A stretch of DNA of 64,000 nt from Bartonella sp. ML69XJBT (GTDB taxonomy: Bacteria; Pseudomonadota; Alphaproteobacteria; Rhizobiales; Rhizobiaceae), in NCBI RefSeq assembly GCF_028618515.1, contig NZ_JAQITB010000004.1, forward strand, positions 62,001 through 126,000, read 5' to 3'. How positions within the stretch are numbered: the stretch's first letter is position 1; every line of letters starts with the position of its first letter. Below are positions 31,956 through 41,809 of this stretch, piece by piece. Position numbers and translations under genes: made by a program. A model generated the notes under the pieces. The model had not been told where the DNA came from, ran no database searches, and was given only the letters and a program-made list of their open reading frames with translations.

Positions 31956-32557
31956 ATACTCAACTTGTACAACTATTCTCTTTGCCAACGCAAAATATTA
32001 CGGATACCCTTTTTATTTAAGAGAATTCATAAAAAGTCTCTTATCCTTTTCTTAAACGTTCCCCACGTGCATTCTCCATGAAGCACAAATGGAAGAGTTT
32101 ATACTCATGATAAAAAAGCATACAATGAATATACTATCTGCAAAACTTTCCTTCAAATTTCAAAATAATAAATTATCCTTATAAATCAATGTTATTTTTG
32201 GTAAAAAAGAAAAACAAGCAAAGATAAAAAATGCCCATAGCGAGTTTTAACACAATCTAAAGCAAGCGATACAAAACATCTTACCAACCGCCAACCAAGC
32301 AAGATCAATTCTAAACCTCAAAAAAACAGAAATAGCGGTTGTTATGTTTCTGCTAGAAACACCTTGGAATTCTTGCTAAAATCATAAATAAAGATAAAAT
32401 TAAGGAGATATATAATGAATGATATTCAGCAATATTTCTCAAGAACAGAGGGATAATATTGCAAGGTGTGGAGTATAATCTTAAACCAACAGCCAAAAAC
32501 AATGGGAGTAAAAGTGCTGAGAGTGATACAATATAACAGCAGAAGTGGTAGCGAAAA
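31956..32557. other. Intergenic stretch upstream of ftsE
   Basis: No protein gene is supported. 32150-32210 weakly resembles the AT-rich part of the integrase leader block (TTATCCTTATAAATCAATG). A strong ribosome binding site (AAGGAGATATATA, from 32402) precedes an ATG at 32415, but that frame stops after 13 codons. It could be a leader peptide or a broken gene. Confidence 0.45.
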
Positions 32558-33217
32558 GTGATTCATTTTGAAAATGTTGGTCTACGCTATGGAATGGGCC
32601 CAGAGGTTCTTCGTGATATTAGTTTTCATATTCCTCCTGGCTCATTTCAATTTCTCACTGGTGCTTCTGGAGCAGGAAAAACATCGTTGATGCGTCTAAT
32701 GTTTTTGGCGCTTAAACCAACGCGTGGTCACATTGATTTATTTGGCAATGATACAGCATTACTCAACCGGCAAGAGCTTCCTGCATTACGCAGACGTATT
32801 GGTGTTGTCTTTCAAGATTTTCGTCTCCTTGATCACATGACCACTTATGAAAACGTGTCTTTACCCTTACGCATTAAAGGACAAGAAGAAGCAACTTATC
32901 GCAGTGAAGTAGAAGATCTTCTCTGTTGGGTAGGTCTTGGAGATCATATTCATGTTTTACCACCGGTTCTTTCTGGCGGAGAAAAACAAAGGGTAGCCAT
33001 TGCACGCGCACTCATTGATCAACCTGAAATTTTGCTTGCTGATGAACCGACAGGCAATGTTGATCCACCTTTAGCAAAACGTCTGCTACGCTTGTTTATT
33101 GAATTAAACCGTTTTGGCACAGCTGTCGTCATTGCCACCCATGATATTGCCCTGATGGAACAGGTTGCAGCACGGCGTATGCTTCTCCATAACGGACGGA
33201 TGACGATTCATGAATAA
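32558..33217 (+). CDS. ftsE: Cell division ABC transporter ATPase FtsE
   Basis: ATPase of 219 residues. Walker A GASGAGKT is at about 37-44, the signature LSGGEKQRVAIARAL at about 137-151 and Walker B ILLADEPTGN just after. With FtsX it forms a membrane complex at the division ring that controls periplasmic cell-wall hydrolases. Start is GTG at 32558. The stop overlaps the ftsX start by 8 bp. Confidence 0.94.
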   Translation: MIHFENVGLRYGMGPEVLRDISFHIPPGSFQFLTGASGAGKTSLMRLMFLALKPTRGHIDLFGNDTALLNRQELPALRRRIGVVFQDFRLLDHMTTYENVSLPLRIKGQEEATYRSEVEDLLCWVGLGDHIHVLPPVLSGGEKQRVAIARALIDQPEILLADEPTGNVDPPLAKRLLRLFIELNRFGTAVVIATHDIALMEQVAARRMLLHNGRMTIHE

Positions 33218-34163
33218 GTCTTTCCCTATTTTTACAAGCAATCAAAAAAACACCACGGCGATTATTCCCAATAGCAATATTTCTGGACAAGCATTGGTTG
33301 CAGTGATTGCGATTATGACATTTCTCTCAAGCCTCACCTTAATCGGCGTTGATTTAGTCCAGCGTGCTGCGAACAGTTGGAGTAATCAAATCAGTTATGA
33401 AGCAACCATTCAAATACGCCCCATTGAAAATATTGATATCGAAAAAAACCTGCAAAATGCGGTTAAATTAGCTAAAACATTTTCTGGTGTAGAAGATGCC
33501 AAAATTGTTGACCAAACAGCTACTGAAAAATTGCTTGAACCGTGGCTTGGAACGAATTTAAGCATAAATGAATTGCCCCTTCCCCGTCTTATCATTGTGA
33601 CCTTGAAAGAGAATGAAGAAATTGATTTTCGTGCTATCAGTCAGGCAATCAAAACACAAATTCCAGGAGGTCAGTTTGATGATCACCGTGTTTGGGTCAG
33701 TCGTTTTGCAACCATGGCACACACCACTATTTTTATTGGTTTTGCGATTTTAATATTGGTTCTAGGCTCACTGATACTCACGGTTATCTTTGCCACACGC
33801 AATGCATTGGCGGAGAATGCACATATTATCAATGTATTATATTTTCTTGGCACGGAAACACTTTTCATTGCACGACAATTTGATTGGCATTTTTTTAAAA
33901 CTGCACTGCGTGGAGCATTATATGGTGGTATCACAAGCGCATTGCTGTTTACTGTCTTTGCCTTTTGGACAAACTATAATCTAGGGAGAGTGGAAGCCAG
34001 CCAAATAACCGCCTTGTTTGGACACCTTGCCATAAGTTCTCTTCCTTATGGAAAAATCATTGGTCTTATTCTTTTTGTTTCTTTTCTTACCATGTTGACA
34101 AACCGCATGACTATTCTTGCACAACTTAAAAAAATTGATCAATGCGAAAACGGTCTCTTTTAA
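33210..34163 (+). CDS. ftsX: Cell division protein FtsX
   Basis: Inner-membrane protein of 317 residues with the FtsX layout. A cytoplasmic lead is followed by a first helix at about 27-48 and a periplasmic domain of about 120 residues (SWSNQISYEATIQIR and on). Three helices lie in the C-terminal half (around 172-196, 226-250 and 275-295). It partners FtsE, and the overlapping frames imply coupled synthesis. Sequence conservation is low, as usual for FtsX. Confidence 0.9.
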   Translation: MNKSFPIFTSNQKNTTAIIPNSNISGQALVAVIAIMTFLSSLTLIGVDLVQRAANSWSNQISYEATIQIRPIENIDIEKNLQNAVKLAKTFSGVEDAKIVDQTATEKLLEPWLGTNLSINELPLPRLIIVTLKENEEIDFRAISQAIKTQIPGGQFDDHRVWVSRFATMAHTTIFIGFAILILVLGSLILTVIFATRNALAENAHIINVLYFLGTETLFIARQFDWHFFKTALRGALYGGITSALLFTVFAFWTNYNLGRVEASQITALFGHLAISSLPYGKIIGLILFVSFLTMLTNRMTILAQLKKIDQCENGLF

Positions 34164-34167
34164 TATT

Positions 34168-34836
34168 ATGATTCACGATTCCTATAATCCGAACTCACTG
34201 ATGCAAGACACCCCAGAGCTTTCTGTGAAAAAGCGTAACATAGGTAATCCATGGCGCCGCTTATTTCGCTATTTTCCACCGACAGCACTTATTCTTTTAA
34301 TCATTGTTCTGTTTTTCTGTATTGGTTTTATTATTTTTTCCGAAAAAACCGAGCGCCTTCAACCACCCCATCCTTTGCTAAAAGCAGATGCTATCATTGT
34401 TCTTACAGGAGGAGAAAAGCGAATAGAGACAGGGCTTAATCTCTTGCAAAAGGGGCGAGGTTCGCGGCTTTTGATCAGTGGCGTAAATACAACCACCAAT
34501 CTAAAGAGTTTCATGCATAGCACACACATTACACCCCAACTCTTTACCTGTTGTGTTGATATTGGCCACAAAGCCACAAATACCAAAGGGAATGCGGAAG
34601 AAAGCGCAGCTTGGATCAAAAAACACCACTATAAAACCCTTTATATTGTCACCCATGATTACCACATGTGGCGTTCAATGCGTGAACTTAAATATCTCAT
34701 GCCTGAGGTTCATTTTATTGCCTACCCTGTTAAAAAGAGCGGTGATGAAAGCATCATACAACAGATCAATCAAATCCGTATTCTTGCCTTTCAATATATC
34801 AAAACAATTCAAGTCTATATAAGAACTGCATTCTAA
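34168..34836 (+). CDS. DUF218 (YdcF/SanA-like) membrane protein
   Basis: Protein of 222 residues with one membrane segment near residues 35-58 (TALILLIIVLFFCIGFII) and a DUF218 domain. Motifs are ADAIIVLTGGEKRIETGL, then GNAEESAAWI and LYIVTHDYHMWRSM. The family is linked to envelope biogenesis and vancomycin sensitivity (SanA, ElyC); its reaction is unknown. ATG at 34168 lies 4 bp after the ftsX stop, so it belongs to the ftsEX operon, as in other Rhizobiales. The plsC-like acyltransferase gene often found next in relatives is not seen here. Confidence 0.82.
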   Translation: MIHDSYNPNSLMQDTPELSVKKRNIGNPWRRLFRYFPPTALILLIIVLFFCIGFIIFSEKTERLQPPHPLLKADAIIVLTGGEKRIETGLNLLQKGRGSRLLISGVNTTTNLKSFMHSTHITPQLFTCCVDIGHKATNTKGNAEESAAWIKKHHYKTLYIVTHDYHMWRSMRELKYLMPEVHFIAYPVKKSGDESIIQQINQIRILAFQYIKTIQVYIRTAF

Positions 34837-35580
34837 GTTTTACGTACTGTTTTTCTGCAAATCTTGATAAGCAACACCCTCACTATTGACCAACCCATCT
34901 TTCCCAACCCAAATGTCACAACAAGCCCTAAAGAGCATCCATAACAAGCGTTTTGTTATCTTCAATATCCAGATACAATCCCGCTTCTTAATTATTAATA
35001 TACAGAGGAAGAATTTTGATTCATTCTAAGAGGGCTTAAATTGACGTCCTCCCTACCCTAAAAGACAAAGATTGCCCCCCACTGGTTTGCAAACAATCCG
35101 GTTTCTTATTTCATAGGCTCTATCTGCTGACCACGTACACAATCCCCTCCATAAAACTAGGCAAACACGCCCTGCCCTCATGCAAAGCAGAACGCTCCAT
35201 GCATGATATCCCTTGAGAATAATACTCCTCAGACTGCTATAAAACCCATTTTACATTTTCATAAAAGCGCAAACCGCACTCTCAAACGATACCGCCTGTA
35301 ATGTTGCAATAGCTTATATCTGTGAAGAACATAAAAAGCATTTTGCGTCTTTCCTAAACCATAACACGCCAACTTCACTTGTGACATGCGAGGAAAGGAG
35401 AAACTCCTACGCATTGACCTAAGGCATCACCCCACACTCTCCCCAAAATTCTCATAGTGAAAATAGCACCACACCTCAAAGAACAGCGTTTTATGATGCT
35501 AACAACAAGGCTAAAAAATACCTCATATAAAGTTTTAGCAGCCCTCTATAACCATCCTCAACAATGGTGTTTTATCACTG
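34837..35580. other. Gene-poor stretch after the ftsEX operon
   Basis: No supported gene. Scattered minus-strand scraps resemble the integrase coding region (around 35060-35180, CGCCCTGCCCTCATGCAAAG) and its leader (35360-35400), too degraded for firm calling. Confidence 0.4.
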
Positions 35581-35584
35581 CCTC

Positions 35585-36130
35585 GACACTGCTTGATAAG
35601 ATATTGATTTATAATGATAATATAGCATCATTCATATGGAATTAAAGACCCGAATAACGTAAGATTTTCTCATTTCAAACCTGCTTATCTTGAATCAATC
35701 AAAATCATTCGCTTGCACATCAAAAGTGGGAATGAATGTGTGGATCAAATTTGTATAAGAAAGGACTAAAAATGGCTCTTATGAACCGTCTTAATGCAAG
35801 ATCTATCGCAACATTGAGAGCTGGCAAATATAATGATGGTGCTGGCTTGCTTCTTCATAAGCGTAAAGATGGAGGTGCTCAATGGATTTACCGTTATATC
35901 ATTCACAAACGTCGTCGTGAAATGGGCTTGGGTGCCCCTTAAGAGATGTCTCTTTAAAACAAGCCCGTGAATTGGCAACTGGGTGGCAGACTGTTTTACG
36001 TGAGTGTCGTGACCCCATTAAAGAACGCAATAAACAAAAGCGTGAGGTAATAAGCAATCTTCATTATTTAAAAGATATTACTTTAGAGACTTTTGAAAGT
36101 CGTAAAGCTGAATTAAAAAGTGATAGCAAA
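35585..36130 (+). pseudogene. Integrase 5'-end remnant, copy F (best preserved)
   Basis: 35585-35770 is the leader block (ATTGATTTATAATGATAATA, TTGAATCAATCAAAATCA, GCTTGCACATCA), then AAGGACT and ATG at 35772. The first 56 codons are intact (ATLRAGKYNDGAGLLLHKRK, WIYRYIIHKRRREMGLG) and match the DUF4102-like N-terminal arm of tyrosine integrases. A frameshift stops the frame at 35940. The next frame continues the domain (VLRECRDPIKERNKQKR, DITLETFESRKAEL). Homology ends just before the restriction gene stop. Confidence 0.88.
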
Positions 36131-36152
36131 GACGGAATCTGGTTTTCACCTT

Positions 36153-39100
36153 TTACGGCACAATAGATAACTTAACATTTTCAGTTTCTCGCACTTCCAA
36201 TTTTGGCAGACTGCGTACAATTTTCATAGTTTCTAAGCTTACCGTAATAACCCGTTGAAACAATTCCAAAGGATAGGCTGGATTACCAACTGTCTCAACA
36301 GCATAGCGATTGGCATCATTAACAATACCGCTCGCTTTATCCGTTTTGACAACCTGCCGCTCCATCACCCATTCAAGAGCAGGCCTACCGTTAACGATAT
36401 AATCATAAGCTTCAAGAGGAATATTATGCATCGTGATATGTGCATTATAAATCACACTACTTTTATCAATAGCACCGCGCTTACCTGCAAATTTCATCGC
36501 TTCAACACGGTAAAAACTCTCCGCATCAGAAATCATCCAAGTACTTGGATCACCCTGCTTATAGGTTACAGAATAGGGCTCAACCTCTTCATAATTCATA
36601 TGCAAAGCACCAAGCTTTCGCCCCGCTGACACAAAAGCCCAAAAATCCTCTACCTTTTTAACCGTTGGAATCCGTGGTAATTCTTTAGACAAGTTGTGTG
36701 CATAACGCACACGATAATCCTCAGAATGCAAAATTCCATAAACATAATAAAACAAATCATCCTTTGTAATCACTTCACCAGGATAGGCTGCTTTAAAATA
36801 TGCCAACCCTTCATCCGTGAGTGCATCACGCCGCTCTAAACCAACCTTTTTGCTTTCCTCTGCAAAATTTGCAAACAAATGAACCTGATCCTCTTCTTTA
36901 TCTTCTAAGAATTCAGTATTTTCATAAACATACCGTGGAAAACATTGGCCTTTCTCCATTGCATCAAGATTAGGCAAACTCTTAGTCATAAGAACAGAAA
37001 AACCACTGCTTGCTCCAACTCCTGTAACTTGTATAACACTATTTCCAAAAGCTTTTTCTAGTGGAAAGATACGCGGCATTTGGTAAATCATTTCATTAAA
37101 AGCGCGATTATAATAGAGCCACTGTCGTGTAAAAGGACGGTATGAACTCTGAGTAAGGTATGTCTCTTTAAGTTCAAAAACCTTTCCTCTAACTAACTGT
37201 TGTTTGAGGCCACGACTCCAACTGATCTTTTTGGCATCCGTGTTAACAAAATCGTCTACAGCACCTATACGTGTTTTACGATCATAATGCAGATACGCAG
37301 CATCAAAACGCTCTACTTCACCGTTATAAAAAGTAATCATATTGCTCATATTATTGGCTAGAGCTTCACGACTTGAATTATGTGCCCAAGCATCACGATT
37401 GGTTTTTATACCACAAGAAAAAGTTTTAAAGAGCTTTTTATTACTGCTCTTCTTGTCACCTAAGGCTAGAAATTTTTCAAAATCACTGTTGCGTTGATCC
37501 AACCAATCTCCATGCTCATCTGGTGTAATCATCTGCCAACTACGTGCACGCTTTATACCACCAACACTGCCCAATCGCTTAAGTTCAGAGAGTTTCTCTT
37601 TTGTTGTGAGATTATCCCCAATATCATAATAATAAATTTTACAAGACTTAGAAACATTTGGATTTTTAACAAACAGTGTCACAGCAATTCCTGTCATGCT
37701 TCCACTTCCAAAAACATTTTGCCCTTCTTGCGCACGCCCTTTACTCATCATATTTTTACGAATATCACCTCGCAAATTGAGAACATAAATATTTGAAAAC
37801 TCTTTACTTAATTCTTTTCGTAAACTATCCGCAGAATATCCATTGATAAAACCTGAATTTGTCACAAAACCAATAACACCGTAGTCTTTTATGCGATCAC
37901 TTGCCCAGCGAATAGCACGAATATAACTGTCATAAAGTCCATTAACATTGCTCGCTTTGGATTGAGCAGCATAAGTTTCACGAATACGACAATCCAATTT
38001 TGGATAGCCAATATTTTGTGCATTGTCATTTGCGCTTTTTTGTCCAGAAGAATAAGGGGGATTGCCAACAATAACACGAATATCTAGTTCTTTCTGGCGC
38101 GACCTGCGGGTGCTATTATCCACCAGCAAATCACTTATCAGATCTTTATCTTGCTCATAAAGCTGAAATGTATCGGTGAGACAAATTCCCTCAAACGGGA
38201 CATAATCGCCCCCCATCAGACCATGATAAGTCGTCTCAATATTAATAGCTGCAATATAATAGGCTAAAAGCACAATTTCATTGGCATGAATTTCATGACA
38301 AAATTTGTGTTTCATCTCCTCTGCTGTGATCAAACCCGATTGTAAAAGCCGCGTGATAAAAGTCCCTGTTCCTGTAAAGGGATCCATGATGTGAATACCA
38401 GGTGAGCCAAGTGTTTGGCCAAATTCAGCCTGTAAAACATCATTAACAGAGTGAAGAATAAAATCCACAATCTCAACGGGAGTATAAACAATGCCCAATT
38501 TTTCTACTGTGCGTGGAAAAGCATAACGGAAAAATTTATCGTAAAGCTCTATAATCAACCTCTGCTTTGCTGCTGGATCGGTAATGCCACTTGCTCGTAA
38601 TTTTACACTTGCGTAAAATTTCTCAAGATCTTTGGATTCCTTATCAAGATTTGCTTCATCAAGCACATCAAGCATACACTGCATAGCACGCGAGACAGGG
38701 TTCTCATGCGTAAATTGATAACCTTCAAACAACACCTGAAAAACAGGACGGGTGATGATATGCTGTGCCAGCATCTCAACCGCATCAGCCTCTGTGATGT
38801 TATCGTTTAAGTCATCACGCAATTCTGCTAAAAATCTGTTAAAGGCTTGACGCGCCTTAGTATCTGGTGCAGCGAGAATAGCTGTTAAGCGCGTGATATG
38901 ATTCTTAGCAATTTCCGCAATATTGCTCGCCCAATCTTCCCAATAATCACGCGTACCACATTTTTTGACGATCTTTGCCATGATGGCACGCGAAAGCTCA
39001 TCCACAGGAAAAGAAAGTTCCCCTTGACCTTGATCTGTAATAACACGATCACGCTCCGATGTTCCAATGCTCGAGTGTGCAGGTTGTGAGCGAACAGGAA

Positions 39101-41114
39101 GGTTGTCTACAACAGCCGTAACAGCCTTTAACTCAGTACTCTGAGTGACACCAATAATCTCAATCACATTGCTGATATCTTGCCCTAGAGATGCCTTATT
39201 AATTGTCGCATCAAAACGATCATCATGCGCACGCAAAGCATTTAAAATTTGCCAAACAACCCGATATTTTTCATTGTTATTCAAAGCTTGTTCCACTGGA
39301 ATCCCAGAGGGAATGCCTATTGGCAGAATAACATACCCCATCTTTTTACCCTCAGAGCGACGCATCACCCGTCCAACCGATTGGACAACATCAATCTGAC
39401 TCTTGCGTGGATTTAAAAACATGATAGCATCAAGAGCTGGAACATCGACCCCTTCAGACAAACAACGAGCATTGGTCAAAATACGACAAACATCATCCCC
39501 GCTCTCAGCTTTTAACCAATCAAGAAGAGCACCACGATCTTTGGCATTGAAAGTGCCATCAACATGTTCCACTTCACATTTCAAAAATGGCTCTTTTTCG
39601 ATGTTCTCTTTCGTATACTCAAGATACTCTTTAACAACCGCAGAAAATTCATCGCGAACTACTTTAGAACTTTGAATAGTTTTACAAAACGCCAAAGCAC
39701 GATGCATGGGATAGAGATCCGTGCCAATATCAGGCTTGATATCTTGTTTTGTCAGCGCCTTATAACAGCCGATAATTTTCGTGGCATCATCCAAAACAAG
39801 CTCAGACTTGTCATCACTAAGACGCTTTTGAACAGCGGAACTTACTAGTTTTTCATCCATTGCTAAAACAATAACCTTATAGTCCGTTAAAAGATTATTT
39901 TGTACAGCCCAAGAAAAACCCCGATAAAAAAGTGTTTTGCCAAACAGCTTTTCATCATCCATCGAAGCAAGAACGGCATTCACTTCATGTGCACGACTTT
40001 TTACATTATCACCAAAAATGCGTGGTGTCGCTGTCATATAAAGACGTTTCTTGGCACGAATAATATCGTTGGAATGCACCTTAACAAAATTGGATTCATC
40101 CTCTCCCACCAGCGTTGCACCTGTTGTACGGTGCGCCTCATCACAAATGATAAGATCAAATGTTGGGAAACCATAATTTTTCTGCGCATCAGAAACCACC
40201 TGAAGAGATTGATAGGTTGCAAACACCACGCTCATCTTATCTGCAACACTATTCTTTGCCTGTTCTGCAAGTTTTGCCGCATCGGTTGTCGCCGGAAAAG
40301 CAAGATCAAACACATCAATTTCAGCAACATCATGCGTATTTTTACGACGCTTTCCCACTTGTGTATCGGAACATACAGCAAAAGAACGTAAATCAATTTC
40401 AGCATCCGTTGTCCACTCACGCACCGTTTGTGACATCAGTGCCAAGGAAGGTACAAGAAACAAGACAAACTTGCCTTGACCGGCTAAATCCTCAGCAATC
40501 TTAAGACTGGTAAATGTCTTACCGGTACCACAAGCCATAATGAGCTTACCCCGATCTGCCTCAGCAAGCCCAGCACGCACAAAACGTAATGCTTCCAGCT
40601 GATGTGGACGGAGTTTCTTTTTATCTTCCAGGACAATTTTGCCTTTGGCTGCAAAAGTCTCCCAACGAATCGGACTTTGTTGCATATCGGAAAGACCAAT
40701 TCGTGTAACAGGAATATCCTGCCCCCGTATCATAGTTTCCGCATTTTCACTCCAAGCAGTTATTGTACTATCTATAACTACGCGCCGCTTAAATGGTTTT
40801 TTCCCTGATGCTGAAATAAAACTATCAATATCTGCTTTTTTAATCCGATAGGCTGCATCATAAAATTTACATTGGATTGCTGCAAAACCATCTTCATGAC
40901 GAAGCTTTGCCACAAGATCAATACCGGTATCACCACCATCCCAGCCATTTTCATGAGCCCAATCTTTAAAGGTCTGAACTTTTTCATACTGAACAGATTG
41001 GAGAGGATCATGTGTCAGATAAGCAAGAGCAAAACGCTCAAAATACGTCCCCTTATCTCGTTCGCTACGCGCTTCATCATGATATGTCTGTAAAAGCGAC
41101 TGTAGCGTTGTCAT
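36153..41114 (-). CDS. Single-chain (Type ISP-like) restriction-modification enzyme
   Basis: One polypeptide of 1653 residues combining all restriction and modification functions. Residues about 20-120 form an Mrr/PD-(D/E)xK-like nuclease (E26, D66, Q81-C-K83). Residues 165-600 are a superfamily 2 helicase/translocase: ACGTGKT at 194-200, DEAH at 325-328, TATPR at 361-365 and QSVGRVMR at 578-585. Residues about 860-1130 are a gamma-type N6-adenine methyltransferase with DPFTGTGTF at 911-919 and NPPY at 1018-1021. The remaining 500 residues are the likely target-recognition region. Size and order match the LlaGI type, which methylates one strand and cuts after translocation. No frameshift is seen and all catalytic motifs are present, so it looks active. 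Target sequence unknown. It abuts an integrase scar, suggesting gain by transfer. Confidence 0.9.
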   Translation of the reverse strand: MTTLQSLLQTYHDEARSERDKGTYFERFALAYLTHDPLQSVQYEKVQTFKDWAHENGWDGGDTGIDLVAKLRHEDGFAAIQCKFYDAAYRIKKADIDSFISASGKKPFKRRVVIDSTITAWSENAETMIRGQDIPVTRIGLSDMQQSPIRWETFAAKGKIVLEDKKKLRPHQLEALRFVRAGLAEADRGKLIMACGTGKTFTSLKIAEDLAGQGKFVLFLVPSLALMSQTVREWTTDAEIDLRSFAVCSDTQVGKRRKNTHDVAEIDVFDLAFPATTDAAKLAEQAKNSVADKMSVVFATYQSLQVVSDAQKNYGFPTFDLIICDEAHRTTGATLVGEDESNFVKVHSNDIIRAKKRLYMTATPRIFGDNVKSRAHEVNAVLASMDDEKLFGKTLFYRGFSWAVQNNLLTDYKVIVLAMDEKLVSSAVQKRLSDDKSELVLDDATKIIGCYKALTKQDIKPDIGTDLYPMHRALAFCKTIQSSKVVRDEFSAVVKEYLEYTKENIEKEPFLKCEVEHVDGTFNAKDRGALLDWLKAESGDDVCRILTNARCLSEGVDVPALDAIMFLNPRKSQIDVVQSVGRVMRRSEGKKMGYVILPIGIPSGIPVEQALNNNEKYRVVWQILNALRAHDDRFDATINKASLGQDISNVIEIIGVTQSTELKAVTAVVDNLPVRSQPAHSSIGTSERDRVITDQGQGELSFPVDELSRAIMAKIVKKCGTRDYWEDWASNIAEIAKNHITRLTAILAAPDTKARQAFNRFLAELRDDLNDNITEADAVEMLAQHIITRPVFQVLFEGYQFTHENPVSRAMQCMLDVLDEANLDKESKDLEKFYASVKLRASGITDPAAKQRLIIELYDKFFRYAFPRTVEKLGIVYTPVEIVDFILHSVNDVLQAEFGQTLGSPGIHIMDPFTGTGTFITRLLQSGLITAEEMKHKFCHEIHANEIVLLAYYIAAINIETTYHGLMGGDYVPFEGICLTDTFQLYEQDKDLISDLLVDNSTRRSRQKELDIRVIVGNPPYSSGQKSANDNAQNIGYPKLDCRIRETYAAQSKASNVNGLYDSYIRAIRWASDRIKDYGVIGFVTNSGFINGYSADSLRKELSKEFSNIYVLNLRGDIRKNMMSKGRAQEGQNVFGSGSMTGIAVTLFVKNPNVSKSCKIYYYDIGDNLTTKEKLSELKRLGSVGGIKRARSWQMITPDEHGDWLDQRNSDFEKFLALGDKKSSNKKLFKTFSCGIKTNRDAWAHNSSREALANNMSNMITFYNGEVERFDAAYLHYDRKTRIGAVDDFVNTDAKKISWSRGLKQQLVRGKVFELKETYLTQSSYRPFTRQWLYYNRAFNEMIYQMPRIFPLEKAFGNSVIQVTGVGASSGFSVLMTKSLPNLDAMEKGQCFPRYVYENTEFLEDKEEDQVHLFANFAEESKKVGLERRDALTDEGLAYFKAAYPGEVITKDDLFYYVYGILHSEDYRVRYAHNLSKELPRIPTVKKVEDFWAFVSAGRKLGALHMNYEEVEPYSVTYKQGDPSTWMISDAESFYRVEAMKFAGKRGAIDKSSVIYNAHITMHNIPLEAYDYIVNGRPALEWVMERQVVKTDKASGIVNDANRYAVETVGNPAYPLELFQRVITVSLETMKIVRSLPKLEVRETENVKLSIVP

Positions 41115-41809
41115 ATTTCACCCCGTTAAAAAATCTTCAATTATCGAGTCTAAATAGTTCCGTCAATGCCTATTGTTCTATCCAAAAGACTTTAGACTGT
41201 ATACACTCAATTATTTACAATGGAATAGTTTCTCAGCAAAATAAATCGAGAAAACTTTACTTATCAGCAAAAGAGTGGAATCTCCTCTTCAAGCTCAAAA
41301 TCTCATAGATTTTACACACTAATGTGTCAAATCTGTATGGCTATAGGTTATATCTTTTTAACAAAATGGTTTACAGTATAAACTTAGTGCCTTACCTGAA
41401 TAACTTCACGCTTTTTTTAGTGCACTCAACCACACTGATAAATATTGCGCAAAGTAAAAACAGAAAACTAATCTGCACATCATTCTACAAGCCATTTTTT
41501 GCTCTTTTCTAGCAGTATATCATGCACCACAGAAAACCTCTTGAGAAGAACTTAACAAATATTTTGCCCATTCACGTTCTTTTTACTCAAATGCTTCTCC
41601 CATGAGTACTTCATCCAAGCAAAAAGCATAACAACAAATACACCTCAATTAACGACCGTTTAATCAGAGGCAAAATCAAGACATCTCCCTCATGCTCATT
41701 ATTTTATTAAAGTGGAATACTCCATATAGCCTCACACCCCTCATTCATAGCCTTGAATGACTTTCCCATACGAACGCGCCACAATCATATTCGTAATAAT
41801 TGCTAAAAC
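41115..41809. other. Intergenic stretch, nothing recognised
   Basis: About 700 bp of AT-rich DNA between the restriction gene promoter side and the macB end. No gene, repeat or terminator could be supported. Confidence 0.5.
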
